Shown piece by piece: positions 9,252 to 17,400 of a stretch of 64,000 bases of DNA. A program made the translations under genes and the position numbers. Position 1 is the stretch's first letter, and every line of letters begins with the position of its first letter. This DNA is from Halobacillus karajensis (GTDB lineage Bacteria > Bacillota > Bacilli > Bacillales > Halobacillaceae): NCBI RefSeq assembly GCF_900108515.1, contig NZ_FNWW01000011.1:36843-100842 (forward strand), in the 5' to 3' direction. A model generated the notes under the pieces. It had not been told where the DNA came from, searched no databases, and saw only the letters and a list, made by a program, of their open reading frames with translations.

Positions 9252-9386
9252 CCAATCACCTCATTTCTCTAAGTGTATCACAAAAATTCTGACGTTTTCT
9301 TCCTCTTTTTTCGAAGGTTCCGTTTCGAATATGTATGGAGGAAATCGCTGCATGCTACAATAAATACAAAAATTCATTTGTATTTT

Positions 9387-9396
9387 ACGCTAGCGT
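9387..9396. promoter_or_regulatory. Palindrome upstream of lytS, possible operator
   Basis: A perfect 10-bp palindrome, ACGCTAGCGT, lies 20 bp before the lytS start codon in an AT-rich setting. It overlaps where a promoter or ribosome leader would be. Whether a regulator binds here is not known. Confidence 0.25.
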
Positions 9397-9416
9397 TTAA
9401 AGAAGGGAGTAAGCGT

Positions 9417-11162
9417 ATGTTTGAATTATTCCTCCCGATGCTCGAGAGACTCGGAATTATCGTCACCGTTGCCTTCATTATCACACGTTTTCGTTTTTTG
9501 AGAGAGTTGATCGATCAAAAAACACTCGATTCAAGACAGCAGTATATGGCAATTGCTTTTTTCGGGGTGTTTGGAATCATCGGTACATATACAGGAATCA
9601 CTTATGACACAAGTTCGTTTGATTTTGGACGCTGGACCTATACCCTCGTTGAATCCGAAGCGCTGGCAAACTCTAGAGTAATCGGCATCGTTGCCGCCGG
9701 TCTATTTGGAGGATACCGGATAGGAATCGGTGCTGGAATAATCGCGGGCGTTCACCGTTTTTCCCTTGGTGGTTTCACAGGGGCCGCATGTGGGATTTCT
9801 GCCGTCGTTGCGGGGGTTATTGCTGGTTATTTTCATAAAAAAGGGAAACCATTGAAATTAAAAACGGCTTTTTTTGTCGGAGCTCTGGCTGAAACGTTAC
9901 AAATGGGAATCATCTTATTGATTTCGGACCCGTTTGCTCGTGCTTGGGTACTCGTCCAGGAAATCGGACTGCCTATGGTTGCAGCTAATGGCGTCGGATC
10001 TGCATTATTTTTACTTATTATTCGCAATGTCCTTCATGAAGAAGAGAAGGTAGGCGCACTCCAAGCCCAAAAAGCCCTGAGACTTGCGGAATCTACGGTC
10101 TCTCACTTGCGAAAAGGGTTGACTAAGGACTCGGCAGAGAAAGCCTGCCAGATTATTTTTAAAGAAGTCCAAGTCTCTGCTATTTCGATGACGGATAAAG
10201 AAAGAATCCTTGCTCATGTTGGACAGGCAGACGATCACCATAAGGCAGGGGAACCGATCCAGACAGATGCGACAAGGGAAGTCATTCATACTGGTGAACG
10301 TATTGTCGTCCGTCACGAGGACATTCATTGCCAGCACCCTTCCTGCCCTCTTGGCGCAGCTGTAATCGTTCCTTTAAAAAAGCGACAGGAAGTGGTCGGA
10401 ACATTGAAATTCTACGTGACAACGCCTAAAGAAATCTCTAATGTTTTGTTGGAGTTGATTCAGGGCCTCAGTTCACTCCTAAGTCAACAACTGGAACTTG
10501 CCGATGCGGAAAAAGCTCAGGAACTTGCAAGAGAAGCGGAGGTTAAGGCGCTGCAGGCACAGGTGAATCCCCATTTCTTGTTCAATTCATTAAATGTAAT
10601 CGTATCTTTGACTCGGACGGAGCCGGACAAGGCGAGGTCACTGCTCATTGCACTTTCTCGATTTTTTAGGCAGAACTTGGGAGCGACCACTAAAACTTGG
10701 ACAACACTCAAAGAAGAGCTTAAACACGTAAAAGCCTATCTGCTCATTGAAGAGACACGTTTTGTCGATCGCCTCCATGTTGATTATGATGTAGATGAAT
10801 CAGCTCTTTCTGCCAGGATTGCTCCATTAACCCTACAGCCACTTGTGGAAAACAGTATAAAACACGGCATTAAAGATCAAGAAGTAGAAGCTCAAATTAT
10901 CATCAGCATCCAACAAGTGGGGGGACATGTGGAGATCCTGGTGAAAGATAACGGTGCAGGGATCGATGGCGACCGACTTAAGACGCTGGGGGAACAATCG
11001 GTCGAGTCGAGTGTAGGAACAGGGTTCGGTTTATTTAACGTCAACAAACGTTTAGAGCATATGCATGGCGAAGGATCAAAACTTCAGATAAAAAGTAACA
11101 AAGGGCAGGGAACAGACATTGCTTTTTCCATTCCCTTTTATGAAAAGGAGACACTCTCATGA
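9417..11162 (+). CDS. lytS: Sensor histidine kinase LytS
   Basis: This 581-residue LytS-family kinase has an N-terminal multi-helix 5TM-5TMR_LYT sensor (about residues 1-190, with GGYRIGIGAGIIAGVHRFSLGG), a GAF-like domain (about 225-350), and a His_kinase/HATPase module with the phospho-acceptor His in QVNPHFLFNSLN and the N box at PLVENSIKHG. LytST-type systems respond to pyruvate or membrane state and control pyruvate or murein-related genes. The start ATG at 9417 has AGAAGGGAG upstream; a longer frame to 9273 is not supported. The stop overlaps lytT as ATGA. Confidence 0.9.
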   Translation: MFELFLPMLERLGIIVTVAFIITRFRFLRELIDQKTLDSRQQYMAIAFFGVFGIIGTYTGITYDTSSFDFGRWTYTLVESEALANSRVIGIVAAGLFGGYRIGIGAGIIAGVHRFSLGGFTGAACGISAVVAGVIAGYFHKKGKPLKLKTAFFVGALAETLQMGIILLISDPFARAWVLVQEIGLPMVAANGVGSALFLLIIRNVLHEEEKVGALQAQKALRLAESTVSHLRKGLTKDSAEKACQIIFKEVQVSAISMTDKERILAHVGQADDHHKAGEPIQTDATREVIHTGERIVVRHEDIHCQHPSCPLGAAVIVPLKKRQEVVGTLKFYVTTPKEISNVLLELIQGLSSLLSQQLELADAEKAQELAREAEVKALQAQVNPHFLFNSLNVIVSLTRTEPDKARSLLIALSRFFRQNLGATTKTWTTLKEELKHVKAYLLIEETRFVDRLHVDYDVDESALSARIAPLTLQPLVENSIKHGIKDQEVEAQIIISIQQVGGHVEILVKDNGAGIDGDRLKTLGEQSVESSVGTGFGLFNVNKRLEHMHGEGSKLQIKSNKGQGTDIAFSIPFYEKETLS

Positions 11163-11887
11163 ATGAGAAGATTACTGTGCTCATTGTTGATGATGAACGT
11201 TTTAGCCGAGAAGAATTAAACTTTTTATTAGAATCTTATGAGAGGATAGACGTCATTGGTGAAGCGGCTTCTGGAGAAGAGGCTGTGATGCAGTCATTGA
11301 AACTTCAACCGGATGTCCTTTTCCTTGATGTAGAGATGCCTAAAATGGATGGTATGGGGGTAGCGAAGGCTGTGCAGGAATTAAAAAAGGTCCCGGAGAT
11401 CGTCTTTGCTACTGCTTATCCGGACTTCGCCGTCGAGGCTTTTCGCCATCAAGCGATTGACTATCTGCTTAAGCCCTTTGACGAAGAACAATTGAGTGAA
11501 ACGATTGAGAGAATAGAGAAGAAGTTTCAGCAGGGGGAAAAGAAGGCGGAATTTCATCCATCCAAGCTGGCTGTTGAGGTAGAAGACACGATTGAATACC
11601 TGAATCCTTCAGATATTATGTATGTGTACAGAGAGGATCGAATTACGAAGATTGTGGGCAGGGAAAGAATGTATGAGACAAAGGATGCATTAAAAGATGT
11701 AGAGCAGCGTCTTCAAGGCTTTTCCTTTTTCCGGATTCATAAAAGCTATCTTGTTAATCTTGATTACATATACAGGCTGACCCCATGGTTTAATGGAGCC
11801 TATCAACTCGAACTTCAGGGTACAAACGAAAAGCTCTCCGTCAGCCGAAATTACGTCAAGGATTTAAGAAATAAACTTGAACTGTAA
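11159..11887 (+). CDS. lytT: LytTR-type response regulator LytT
   Basis: This 242-residue response regulator has a receiver domain (about 1-125: DDE near residues 10-12, phospho-acceptor Asp in LFLDVEMPKMDG, T/S in FATAYPDFAVEAF, Lys in DYLLKPF) followed by a LytTR DNA-binding domain (about 140-240, with FFRIHKSYLVNL and LSVSRNYVKDLR). It overlaps lytS by 4 bp and is its cognate partner. The most likely nearby target is the CstA-family transporter that begins 141 bp downstream, by analogy with the E. coli BtsSR-BtsT and Bacillus LytST-PftAB pyruvate systems. Confidence 0.92.
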   Translation: MNEKITVLIVDDERFSREELNFLLESYERIDVIGEAASGEEAVMQSLKLQPDVLFLDVEMPKMDGMGVAKAVQELKKVPEIVFATAYPDFAVEAFRHQAIDYLLKPFDEEQLSETIERIEKKFQQGEKKAEFHPSKLAVEVEDTIEYLNPSDIMYVYREDRITKIVGRERMYETKDALKDVEQRLQGFSFFRIHKSYLVNLDYIYRLTPWFNGAYQLELQGTNEKLSVSRNYVKDLRNKLEL

Positions 11888-11961
11888 ATACATCTGTTTT
11901 TCATCCCCTTTTTTCAACACTTTAATCGTAAAATTCGACATGTTAAACATAAAAGCCCCCT

Positions 11962-11976
11962 TTGTAAGCGTTATCT
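11962..11976 (+). promoter_or_regulatory. cre site (CcpA operator), upstream copy
   Basis: TTGTAAGCGTTATCT matches the degenerate cre consensus WTGNAANCGNWNNCW at every fixed position. It lies 53 bp before the cstA start codon. Confidence 0.7.
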
Positions 11977-11987
11977 TGATATATTCA

Positions 11988-12002
11988 ATGTAAGCGATTG
12001 CA
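11988..12002 (+). promoter_or_regulatory. cre site (CcpA operator), downstream copy
   Basis: ATGTAAGCGATTGCA is a second full match to WTGNAANCGNWNNCW, 26 bp after the first and 27 bp before the cstA start. Two sites in tandem suggest tight carbon catabolite repression of cstA. Confidence 0.7.
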
Positions 12003-12028
12003 GTAAAACGCGCAAAGGAGGATCCCTC

Positions 12029-13471
12029 ATGATTACATTTCTTGTGAGTATTGCCCTTTTAATTGTCGGTTATCTTACGTACGGTAAATATGTAGAAAAA
12101 ACGTTTGGTGTGAACACAGCACGCCAAACGCCAGCATACTCTCATGGTGATGGTGTCGATTACCTGCCGATGGGAGAAAAAAGAAATTCTTTAATCCAGC
12201 TTTTGAACATCGCGGGGGTAGGTCCGATTTTTGGCCCGATTCTCGGAGCTCTTTACGGACCTGTAGCCTTTATTTGGATTGTTTTCGGCGCTATTTTTGC
12301 AGGTGCTGTTCACGATTATTTAACTGGTATGATTTCCATACGTAACCGTGGAGCTCACTTGCCAGAGCTTGCAGGGAAATTCCTGGGGAAAGTGATGAAA
12401 CACGTCGTTAATGCCTTTGCTATTCTATTACTAGTGCTTGTAGGTACGGTGTTTGTGACCGCCCCTGCTGATCTTCTGCATAACATGACAAGCAGTTGGC
12501 TGTCACTCCCTGTTATTCTTCTTGTGATTTTTGCTTATTATTTATTGGCCACTATGCTGCCGATTGATAAAATTATTGGACGCTTTTATCCGATCTTCGG
12601 CGCCCTTCTGTTAATCAGTGCCATAGGAGTAGGAGTATCATTGGTTGTAACAGGAGCGCCCATTCCGGAGTTAACATTTACAAATATGCACCCAGACAAT
12701 GCGCCTATATTTCCGCTATTATTTTTAACGATTTCTTGTGGGGCACTATCAGGCTTTCATGCTACCCAAACCCCTATCATTTCAAGAACGACTCAACAAG
12801 AAAAACAAGGCCGCCGTATTTTTTATGGCATGATGATTGCCGAAGGAATTATTGCCATGATCTGGGCAGCAGCGGCTATGAGTCTGTTTAATGGTTCTGC
12901 CGGCCTGAACGAAATCCTTGCGAACGGAGGTCCAGCTGCTGTAGTCAGCGAAGTATCAATTGCGATGCTTGGTGCTGTTGGTGGTACGCTTGCAGTACTT
13001 GGTGTCATTGTCCTGCCCATCACGTCAGGGGATACAGCATTTCGAAGTGCCCGTATGATCATCGCCGATTATCTGAAAGTATCACAAAAGAAAGTAACAA
13101 GCCGTATTTGGATTGCTGTGCCAATGTTTGTTGTTTCGTTCATTCTGACACGGATTGATTTTACATTGCTGTGGAGATATTTCTCCTGGGCGAACCAGTC
13201 TACGGCTGTGATTGCCTTGTGGGTCGGGGCGATGTACTTGTTCCTATCCCGTAAAAATTACTTCATAGCTGCCATTCCAGCTACATTCATGACAATGGCA
13301 ACTTTCACGTATATTTTAAATGCTCCGATTGGATTTGGTCTTCCATTGAATATGTCCTATGTTATTGCAGCCATTGGAACAGTAGCAGTGGTAACGGCAT
13401 TTATTATTGCCGCGCGTCGTGGTTTGGAAAAGAATATTCCGCTGGAAGAAGATCTAAAGAAAATCGCTTAA
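12029..13471 (+). CDS. cstA: CstA-family carbon starvation / pyruvate transporter
   Basis: This 480-residue polytopic membrane protein belongs to the CstA family, with about 13 hydrophobic segments. Typical motifs are GVGPIFGPILGALYGP, GAVHDYLTGMISIRNRG and LSGFHATQTPIISRTT, plus the GDTAFRSARM segment. It is shorter than classic 600-700-residue CstA proteins, as many Bacillaceae forms are. Relatives import pyruvate or peptides. It sits downstream of lytST, the arrangement of pyruvate-sensing systems, and carries two cre boxes upstream, so it is probably induced by LytST and repressed by CcpA on good carbon sources. A strong AAAGGAGG site precedes the ATG. Confidence 0.88.
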   Translation: MITFLVSIALLIVGYLTYGKYVEKTFGVNTARQTPAYSHGDGVDYLPMGEKRNSLIQLLNIAGVGPIFGPILGALYGPVAFIWIVFGAIFAGAVHDYLTGMISIRNRGAHLPELAGKFLGKVMKHVVNAFAILLLVLVGTVFVTAPADLLHNMTSSWLSLPVILLVIFAYYLLATMLPIDKIIGRFYPIFGALLLISAIGVGVSLVVTGAPIPELTFTNMHPDNAPIFPLLFLTISCGALSGFHATQTPIISRTTQQEKQGRRIFYGMMIAEGIIAMIWAAAAMSLFNGSAGLNEILANGGPAAVVSEVSIAMLGAVGGTLAVLGVIVLPITSGDTAFRSARMIIADYLKVSQKKVTSRIWIAVPMFVVSFILTRIDFTLLWRYFSWANQSTAVIALWVGAMYLFLSRKNYFIAAIPATFMTMATFTYILNAPIGFGLPLNMSYVIAAIGTVAVVTAFIIAARRGLEKNIPLEEDLKKIA

Positions 13472-13477
13472 TTGCTA

Positions 13478-13508
13478 GGCACCTACTATTTGGTAGGTGC
13501 TTTTTTTT
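13478..13508 (+). terminator. Terminator after cstA
   Basis: Stem GCACCTAC/GTAGGTGC with a short loop is followed by eight T residues. Confidence 0.88.
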
Positions 13509-13567
13509 CCTAAAGTCCACAAATGAAATGCCAGAGGCCAAACTGATAAGATAGAAGGAAGGGCAAT

Positions 13568-13592
13568 GTTTTCTTTAATCGTGAAAGGGTAC
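13568..13592 (+). promoter_or_regulatory. Candidate SigB promoter for the small GNAT gene
   Basis: GTTTTC, a 13-nt spacer, then GGGTAC resembles the SigB consensus GTTTAA-N13-15-GGGTAT. It lies 27 bp before the start codon at 13619, a proper promoter distance. Confidence 0.5.
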
Positions 13593-13618
13593 CCTTAATA
13601 GGGAAAGGGGAGATCATT

Positions 13619-13894
13619 ATGGAACAAACCATTCAACAGAAAAAAGGAAAGCTCTTCATTGGGGATGAAGAACAACCTAAAGCTCAACTTCTATTTGAAG
13701 AAAAAGAAAATACAATGGTCATTACAAGTACAGTTGTCGCTCCTTCCGAGCGCGGGCAAGGGTTAGGAACGGACTTGATTGATTTTGCTGTGAATTATGC
13801 AAGAAAACATAAATTGAAGATCGACCCGGTCTGCTCCTTCGCCCAAGGTGTCATCCAAAACACACCTGAATATGAAGTTGTACTGAAAAAGTAG
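13619..13894 (+). CDS. Small GNAT-like acetyltransferase (YjdJ/Gtn type)
   Basis: This 91-residue protein consists of a minimal GNAT fold. The acetyl-CoA loop VVAPSERGQGLGTDLIDFA and the PVCSFAQ motif near the C terminus mark the short Gcn5-like family that includes E. coli YjdJ. The substrate is unknown. An AAAGGGGAGA ribosome site precedes the ATG. A SigB-like promoter directly upstream suggests a stress role. It is followed closely by another acetyltransferase and a lipid kinase that may be co-transcribed. Confidence 0.8.
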   Translation: MEQTIQQKKGKLFIGDEEQPKAQLLFEEKENTMVITSTVVAPSERGQGLGTDLIDFAVNYARKHKLKIDPVCSFAQGVIQNTPEYEVVLKK

Positions 13895-13905
13895 AGGGGG
13901 AGTTT

Positions 13906-14367
13906 CTGATCGTAAAAATTAGGGAACCTGAAGAAAAGGATTTAATGCACTTTACAAGATACAGCATTGATTTCCTTCATCTAGCCCATCCAGGACGTCA
14001 GACAAGCGAAACAATTCGAGAGCGGAAATATTGGGCTGCGGATCAATTTCTGGCTAAAAACCCGGAGCAAAAACTCTTAGTGGCTGATATGAATGGCCGA
14101 ATGATTGGTTATGTCTTGGGTACGATTGCCCCACTTGGGGAAGAAGGGGTTCGTGGATATTTAAACGAAGTTTTTGTGGATGAGTTTTATCGACGTGAGG
14201 GTATCGGTAGTGATCTATGCCGCAAAATATTGGAATGGATACGTGACCAGGAAGCAACCTCTATTCAAGTAAGCCTGCATTCTTCCCACCACAGAGGAAG
14301 TGAATTTCTCGAGAAGGTGGGGTTTTCACCTGTACGTACACTTTTTGAATATAAATTTGAAGATTGA
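13906..14367 (+). CDS. GNAT N-acetyltransferase, probable CTG start
   Basis: This GNAT protein has LNEVFVDEFYRREGIGSDLC as its acetyl-CoA loop and VSLHSSHHRGSEFLEKVGF near the C terminus. The first in-frame ATG is at 13945, but it has no ribosome site and would cut off the first beta strand. Reading back, the frame gives IVKIREPEEKDL, a textbook GNAT N terminus, and the only possible start in reach of the GAGGGGGAG ribosome site is CTG at 13906 (5 nt spacing). I therefore propose a rare CTG start and a 153-residue protein. It lies 11 bp after the previous gene, probably in one operon. Confidence 0.6.
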   Translation: MIVKIREPEEKDLMHFTRYSIDFLHLAHPGRQTSETIRERKYWAADQFLAKNPEQKLLVADMNGRMIGYVLGTIAPLGEEGVRGYLNEVFVDEFYRREGIGSDLCRKILEWIRDQEATSIQVSLHSSHHRGSEFLEKVGFSPVRTLFEYKFED

Positions 14368-14392
14368 GGACGCCACGGGGAGGAATTCCTGA

Positions 14393-15271
14393 ATGAAACA
14401 AGCCATGTTAATCGTAAACCCATCATCGGGGAAAGAAGAAGCATTAGATCATGTAGAAACGATTAAAGAGATTTTGACAGAAAAAGGCTACGAGGTCAGT
14501 GTGGCTCAAACAGAAAAAGAGTTAGATGCCACGAAATATTGCCAGGGCGCCTGTAAAGATGAGTTTGATTTAATCGTTTCAATGGGAGGAGATGGGACTC
14601 TCCACGAGACGATCAATGGAATGGTGGATCAGACCCACCGGCCGTTATTGGGCATTATCCCGCTGGGTACGGTAAATGATTTTGCGAGAGCCCTTGATAT
14701 TCCATTGCAGGTGGAAGAAGCTGTGGATGTCCTCCGTTCTGATCAGACTAAAGCCGTGGATATCGGTCGATTTAATGATCAATATTTTGTGAATATAGTA
14801 GCAGCAGGAGCTGTCGCTGAAGCTACATCTGAAGTAACTCCTGAACAAAAGACTAAATTCGGCTCGCTTGCTTATATGATGGAAGGCATGAAAACATTAA
14901 CAAACCACAGTTACCCGATTCGTATTGAATATGATGATAAAGCATGGGAAGGGGAGTCTTTTCTCTTCCTGGCTGCATTGACGAATTCAGCGGGAGGCTT
15001 TGAAAACTTGTCTCCAGAGGCTGAAGTGAACGATGGGAAAATTCACGGATATGTAGTTCCTAAAGTGAGTATGATTCGTTTAGCCACTATTGCCTCAGCG
15101 ATAGTTAGGGGGAATTTGAAGGATGAAAAGGATGTCCAATACTTTAAAGCCGATCGGATCCGTCTGACATCGAAGGAAGAATTAGTGACAAATGTTGATG
15201 GGGAAGAAGGCGACCCTTTACCTGTTGAACTGTCAGTTCTTCCTTCCCATATTCAAGTCGTTGTAAAATAG
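14393..15271 (+). CDS. YegS/BmrU-type lipid kinase (diacylglycerol-kinase family)
   Basis: This 292-residue protein has the DAGK catalytic domain. It carries the N-terminal IVNPSSGK motif, the ATP-binding SMGGDGTLHETING loop, and PLGTVNDFARAL, all diagnostic of the YegS/DgkB/BmrU superfamily; VNIVAAGAVAEAT and the C-terminal VDGEEGDPLP acidic motif complete the fold. It probably phosphorylates a lipid such as diacylglycerol at the inner membrane face. A second, more divergent paralogue is at 37602. It comes 25 bp after an acetyltransferase and ends in a terminator. Confidence 0.88.
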   Translation: MKQAMLIVNPSSGKEEALDHVETIKEILTEKGYEVSVAQTEKELDATKYCQGACKDEFDLIVSMGGDGTLHETINGMVDQTHRPLLGIIPLGTVNDFARALDIPLQVEEAVDVLRSDQTKAVDIGRFNDQYFVNIVAAGAVAEATSEVTPEQKTKFGSLAYMMEGMKTLTNHSYPIRIEYDDKAWEGESFLFLAALTNSAGGFENLSPEAEVNDGKIHGYVVPKVSMIRLATIASAIVRGNLKDEKDVQYFKADRIRLTSKEELVTNVDGEEGDPLPVELSVLPSHIQVVVK

Positions 15272-15273
15272 GA

Positions 15274-15303
15274 AAAGGCTGCTAAGTGTGCAGCCTTTTT
15301 TCT
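15274..15303 (+). terminator. Terminator after the lipid kinase
   Basis: Stem AAAGGCTGC/GCAGCCTTT with a short loop and T-run directly after the stop codon. Confidence 0.87.
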
Positions 15304-15334
15304 GTGTCATACTAGAAGTGAGTGAGGTGCATCT

Positions 15335-15778
15335 ATGAAGAAACCAGATATGGAAGACTACTTGCAGGAAGGGGTATATGGGAGCCGGCAAACAAAGCCA
15401 GGAGAGAGGAAACGATACCTGGGGACTTTAAGGGAACGCGTGCTACTTGCTCTAACGAAAGGGCAGGTCATGCAGGAGTTAGGAAAGAAAGAAATGCAGG
15501 GGCTCATGAAAGAACATCCTGATGCAAAACTTTTATTAAATAGTGAAGTGAGCTATCGATTTTTATCACCATTTAAAGACCTGGCCGAAGAGCAGGAAAT
15601 CCATCATACGACGATTTCAAATCAGGAGTCAGAAACGGAATTCGGAGCTGTTTTAACGCTGGATTATGCTATTGAAAAAGAAAAGGTCCGGATAGAAGAA
15701 CCGAGGCAGGAAGAAAAAACATCTGAAGAAGAAGGGGTGAAAGGATTCCTGACATCACTTTTTAAACCATCTGAATAA
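15335..15778 (+). CDS. yueI: YueI family protein (DUF1694)
   Basis: This 147-residue soluble protein matches the YueI family: an N-terminal EDYLQEGVYGSRQTKPGERKR-like region followed by TLRERVLLALTKGQV, and a middle KLLLNSEVSYRFLSPFKDLA segment. The family is widespread in Firmicutes and has no assigned reaction. The C-terminal 35 residues are highly charged and variable. The ATG at 15335 follows AGTGAGGTG. Terminators lie on both sides, so it is a single-gene unit. Confidence 0.85.
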   Translation: MKKPDMEDYLQEGVYGSRQTKPGERKRYLGTLRERVLLALTKGQVMQELGKKEMQGLMKEHPDAKLLLNSEVSYRFLSPFKDLAEEQEIHHTTISNQESETEFGAVLTLDYAIEKEKVRIEEPRQEEKTSEEEGVKGFLTSLFKPSE

Positions 15779-15781
15779 CAC

Positions 15782-15812
15782 AAAAAGAGGCTGCGAATTC
15801 TGCAGCCTTTTC
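15782..15812 (+). terminator. Terminator after yueI
   Basis: Stem GAGGCTGC/GCAGCCTTT with a TTTTC tail. Confidence 0.75.
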
Positions 15813-15840
15813 AACACGTCCTGCCTCATGTGGCACTTTT

Positions 15841-16032
15841 TTATTTGTACTGATTTAAGAATCTTGCCAAACCGACGATAGTAATAGCGAAAGAAAAGAG
15901 AATCATTGCAATGTAGCCGGCGTAGAACAAGAATTGGTCGAAAAAGTTCCCAGCGGTATCCCCAATACTATAAAGGGCATATCCAGCAAGCAGGGACGCT
16001 AAGAACACAAAGACACGGTTGTTGAAATCCAT
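15841..16032 (-). CDS. Small two-helix membrane protein
   Basis: This 63-residue protein has two hydrophobic segments (about residues 7-23 and 32-55) separated by a short loop with GDTAGNFFD. The ATG at 16032 is preceded by AAAGGAGGTGG, an excellent ribosome site; a longer frame to 16173 includes that site and is not credible. I do not recognise the family with certainty; it resembles small Bacillus membrane proteins of unknown function. Its own promoter must lie between 16033 and the terminator at 16231. Confidence 0.72.
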   Translation of the reverse strand: MDFNNRVFVFLASLLAGYALYSIGDTAGNFFDQFLFYAGYIAMILFSFAITIVGLARFLNQYK

Positions 16033-16230
16033 CTTTATTCCACCTCCTTTGTACTTCAATATATGAGGTACAAACGTGGAATATCTTTCTTTTAGAAAAA
16101 ATTTTGACGTCTTGTCTATGGACAAGCCGACAGTTGTAACAAGATGAACGTTCTGTGAAATGTTTTTTGCCATATAACCGCTGATTTCATTAAGGGAGGT
16201 TCAAGGGTAGGCATAATTTGAAGGAGACAT

Positions 16231-16268
16231 AAAAAAAGCCCCCTTTTGAATAGGCAAAAGGGAGGTGG
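16231..16268 (-). terminator. Minus-strand terminator of a candidate RNA gene
   Basis: Read on the minus strand, a CTTTTG/CAAAAG stem extended by C/G pairs is followed by seven T residues. No protein-coding frame precedes it on that strand, so it most likely ends a non-coding transcript. Confidence 0.65.
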
Positions 16269-16469
16269 TCCTTGTCTTTTATTAAGGGAAAACAGACCAT
16301 AAAATCTACAGGTTATTTTTCCTGGCGGGGAAAAATAATAGGGTGATTCGACGTAAGAGACAAAAGAGAGTACTCAAGAAGAAATGAATACAAATAACAT
16401 TACAATGCGCAGGGCCATGGACAACCAGCACGGCCAAACACGTTGGACGGTTCAGTATCTCTTTTGCTA
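16231..16469 (-). ncRNA. Candidate small RNA of about 240 nt
   Basis: A minus-strand extended -10 box (TGGTACAAT, the -10 hexamer at 16476-16481) is followed by about 240 nt without a credible ORF and then by the terminator at 16231. Within the RNA, CAAAAGAG near the 5' end can pair perfectly with CTCTTTTG about 90 nt later (genomic 16361-16368 with 16459-16466), and there are internal GC-rich hairpins around 16412-16436. It does not match the 6S, SRP, tmRNA or RNase P sequences I remember. The start is inferred from the -10 box; the -35 match is poor. Confidence 0.4.
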
Positions 16470-16671
16470 TTACTTATTGTACCACTTTTTCATGGGGTAC
16501 TGCTTTGGGAAAAAAACAACTTAAGGTGAGTACTCAATGCATAATTTGAGGAAAGATTTTCTCAAGTTTTGACTACTATTGGAAAAATGTAAAATATATT
16601 CAGGAGTGGATTGTGGGGATCCGATGTATTTTGTACACTTGAAGTAATCAATGATATGGAGTGGAGCTCTC

Positions 16672-17301
16672 ATGGATGTAAACAAAATCCAATTAATGAT
16701 ACAAATGCAGGCAATGGCGATGGTGGGTAAGCGAAACCATGATCAATTTTCTAGTGGTTTACAGGAGGAGACTTTTCAAAGCTTCTTAAATGCAGCCATT
16801 GGCCAATCGATTAATATAGAAGCTCAACCACTACAACAACCAGTCACTTATGTTCCCTTTCAGGGACAAGTAGCCCCTGTGGTTCAAGAGTGGTCAGAGG
16901 CAGATGGAATTCCTGATATAAAGGTAGAGAGTTCTGATGTAGATGAATGGATCCGTAAGGCTGCAGAACATCATGGGGTGGATGAGAAGCTTGTTCGCTC
17001 TGTTGTTAAGGCTGAATCTAATTTTGATGCTGATGTAGTGAGTCATACAGGAGCTCAAGGGCTGATGCAGCTGATGCCGGCGACAGCGAAAGGGCTTGGT
17101 GTTTCAAATCCTCTAGACCCGGAGCAAAATGTCATGGGGGGAACCAAATACCTGAAACAAATGCTTGATCGTTATGATGGCAATACAGAGTTAGCTCTTG
17201 CTGCATACAATGCAGGCCCTGGGAATGTAGATAAGTATGACGGTGTGCCGCCATTTCGCGAAACGCAAAATTACATAACGAAGGTACTTGGAAGAGCATA
17301 A
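16672..17301 (+). CDS. Lytic transglycosylase (SLT domain), YjbJ-like
   Basis: This is a 209-residue protein. The first 85 residues are low in motifs; the rest is a soluble lytic transglycosylase (LT/GEWL) domain. The catalytic Glu is in VKAESNF, followed by [18 protein letters not shown], the [14 protein letters not shown] motif and [13 protein letters not shown]. It cleaves the MurNAc-GlcNAc bond of peptidoglycan with anhydro-sugar formation. No signal peptide is visible, as in B. subtilis YjbJ. The ATG at 16672 has TGGAGTGGAG upstream. A TTGACT/TAAAAT promoter-like pair (16569-16595) has a short 15-nt spacer. Confidence 0.85.
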   Translation: MDVNKIQLMIQMQAMAMVGKRNHDQFSSGLQEETFQSFLNAAIGQSINIEAQPLQQPVTYVPFQGQVAPVVQEWSEADGIPDIKVESSDVDEWIRKAAEHHGVDEKLVRSVVKAESNFDADVVSHTGAQGLMQLMPATAKGLGVSNPLDPEQNVMGGTKYLKQMLDRYDGNTELALAAYNAGPGNVDKYDGVPPFRETQNYITKVLGRA

Positions 17302-17340
17302 AAGAAGCGGGGAGGCCTATAAAGGATCCGCGCTTCTTAA
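17300..17340. terminator. Hairpin between convergent genes
   Basis: AAGAAGCG (17302-17309) pairs with CGCTTCTT (17331-17338). The T-run is better on the minus strand, so it may serve the convergent FMN reductase as well as the transglycosylase. Confidence 0.45.
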
Positions 17341-17400
17341 GTAAGATCATGGTTTATGGATTTTGCACTTTCTAAGCCGAATAGACACCCTGAGCATTTT

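Noticed and set aside
16231..16540. 6S RNA, SRP RNA, tmRNA or a c-di-AMP riboswitch for the transglycosylase
   Set aside because: The sequence does not match those I recall, the strand is wrong for a riboswitch of the transglycosylase, and the terminator points the other way.
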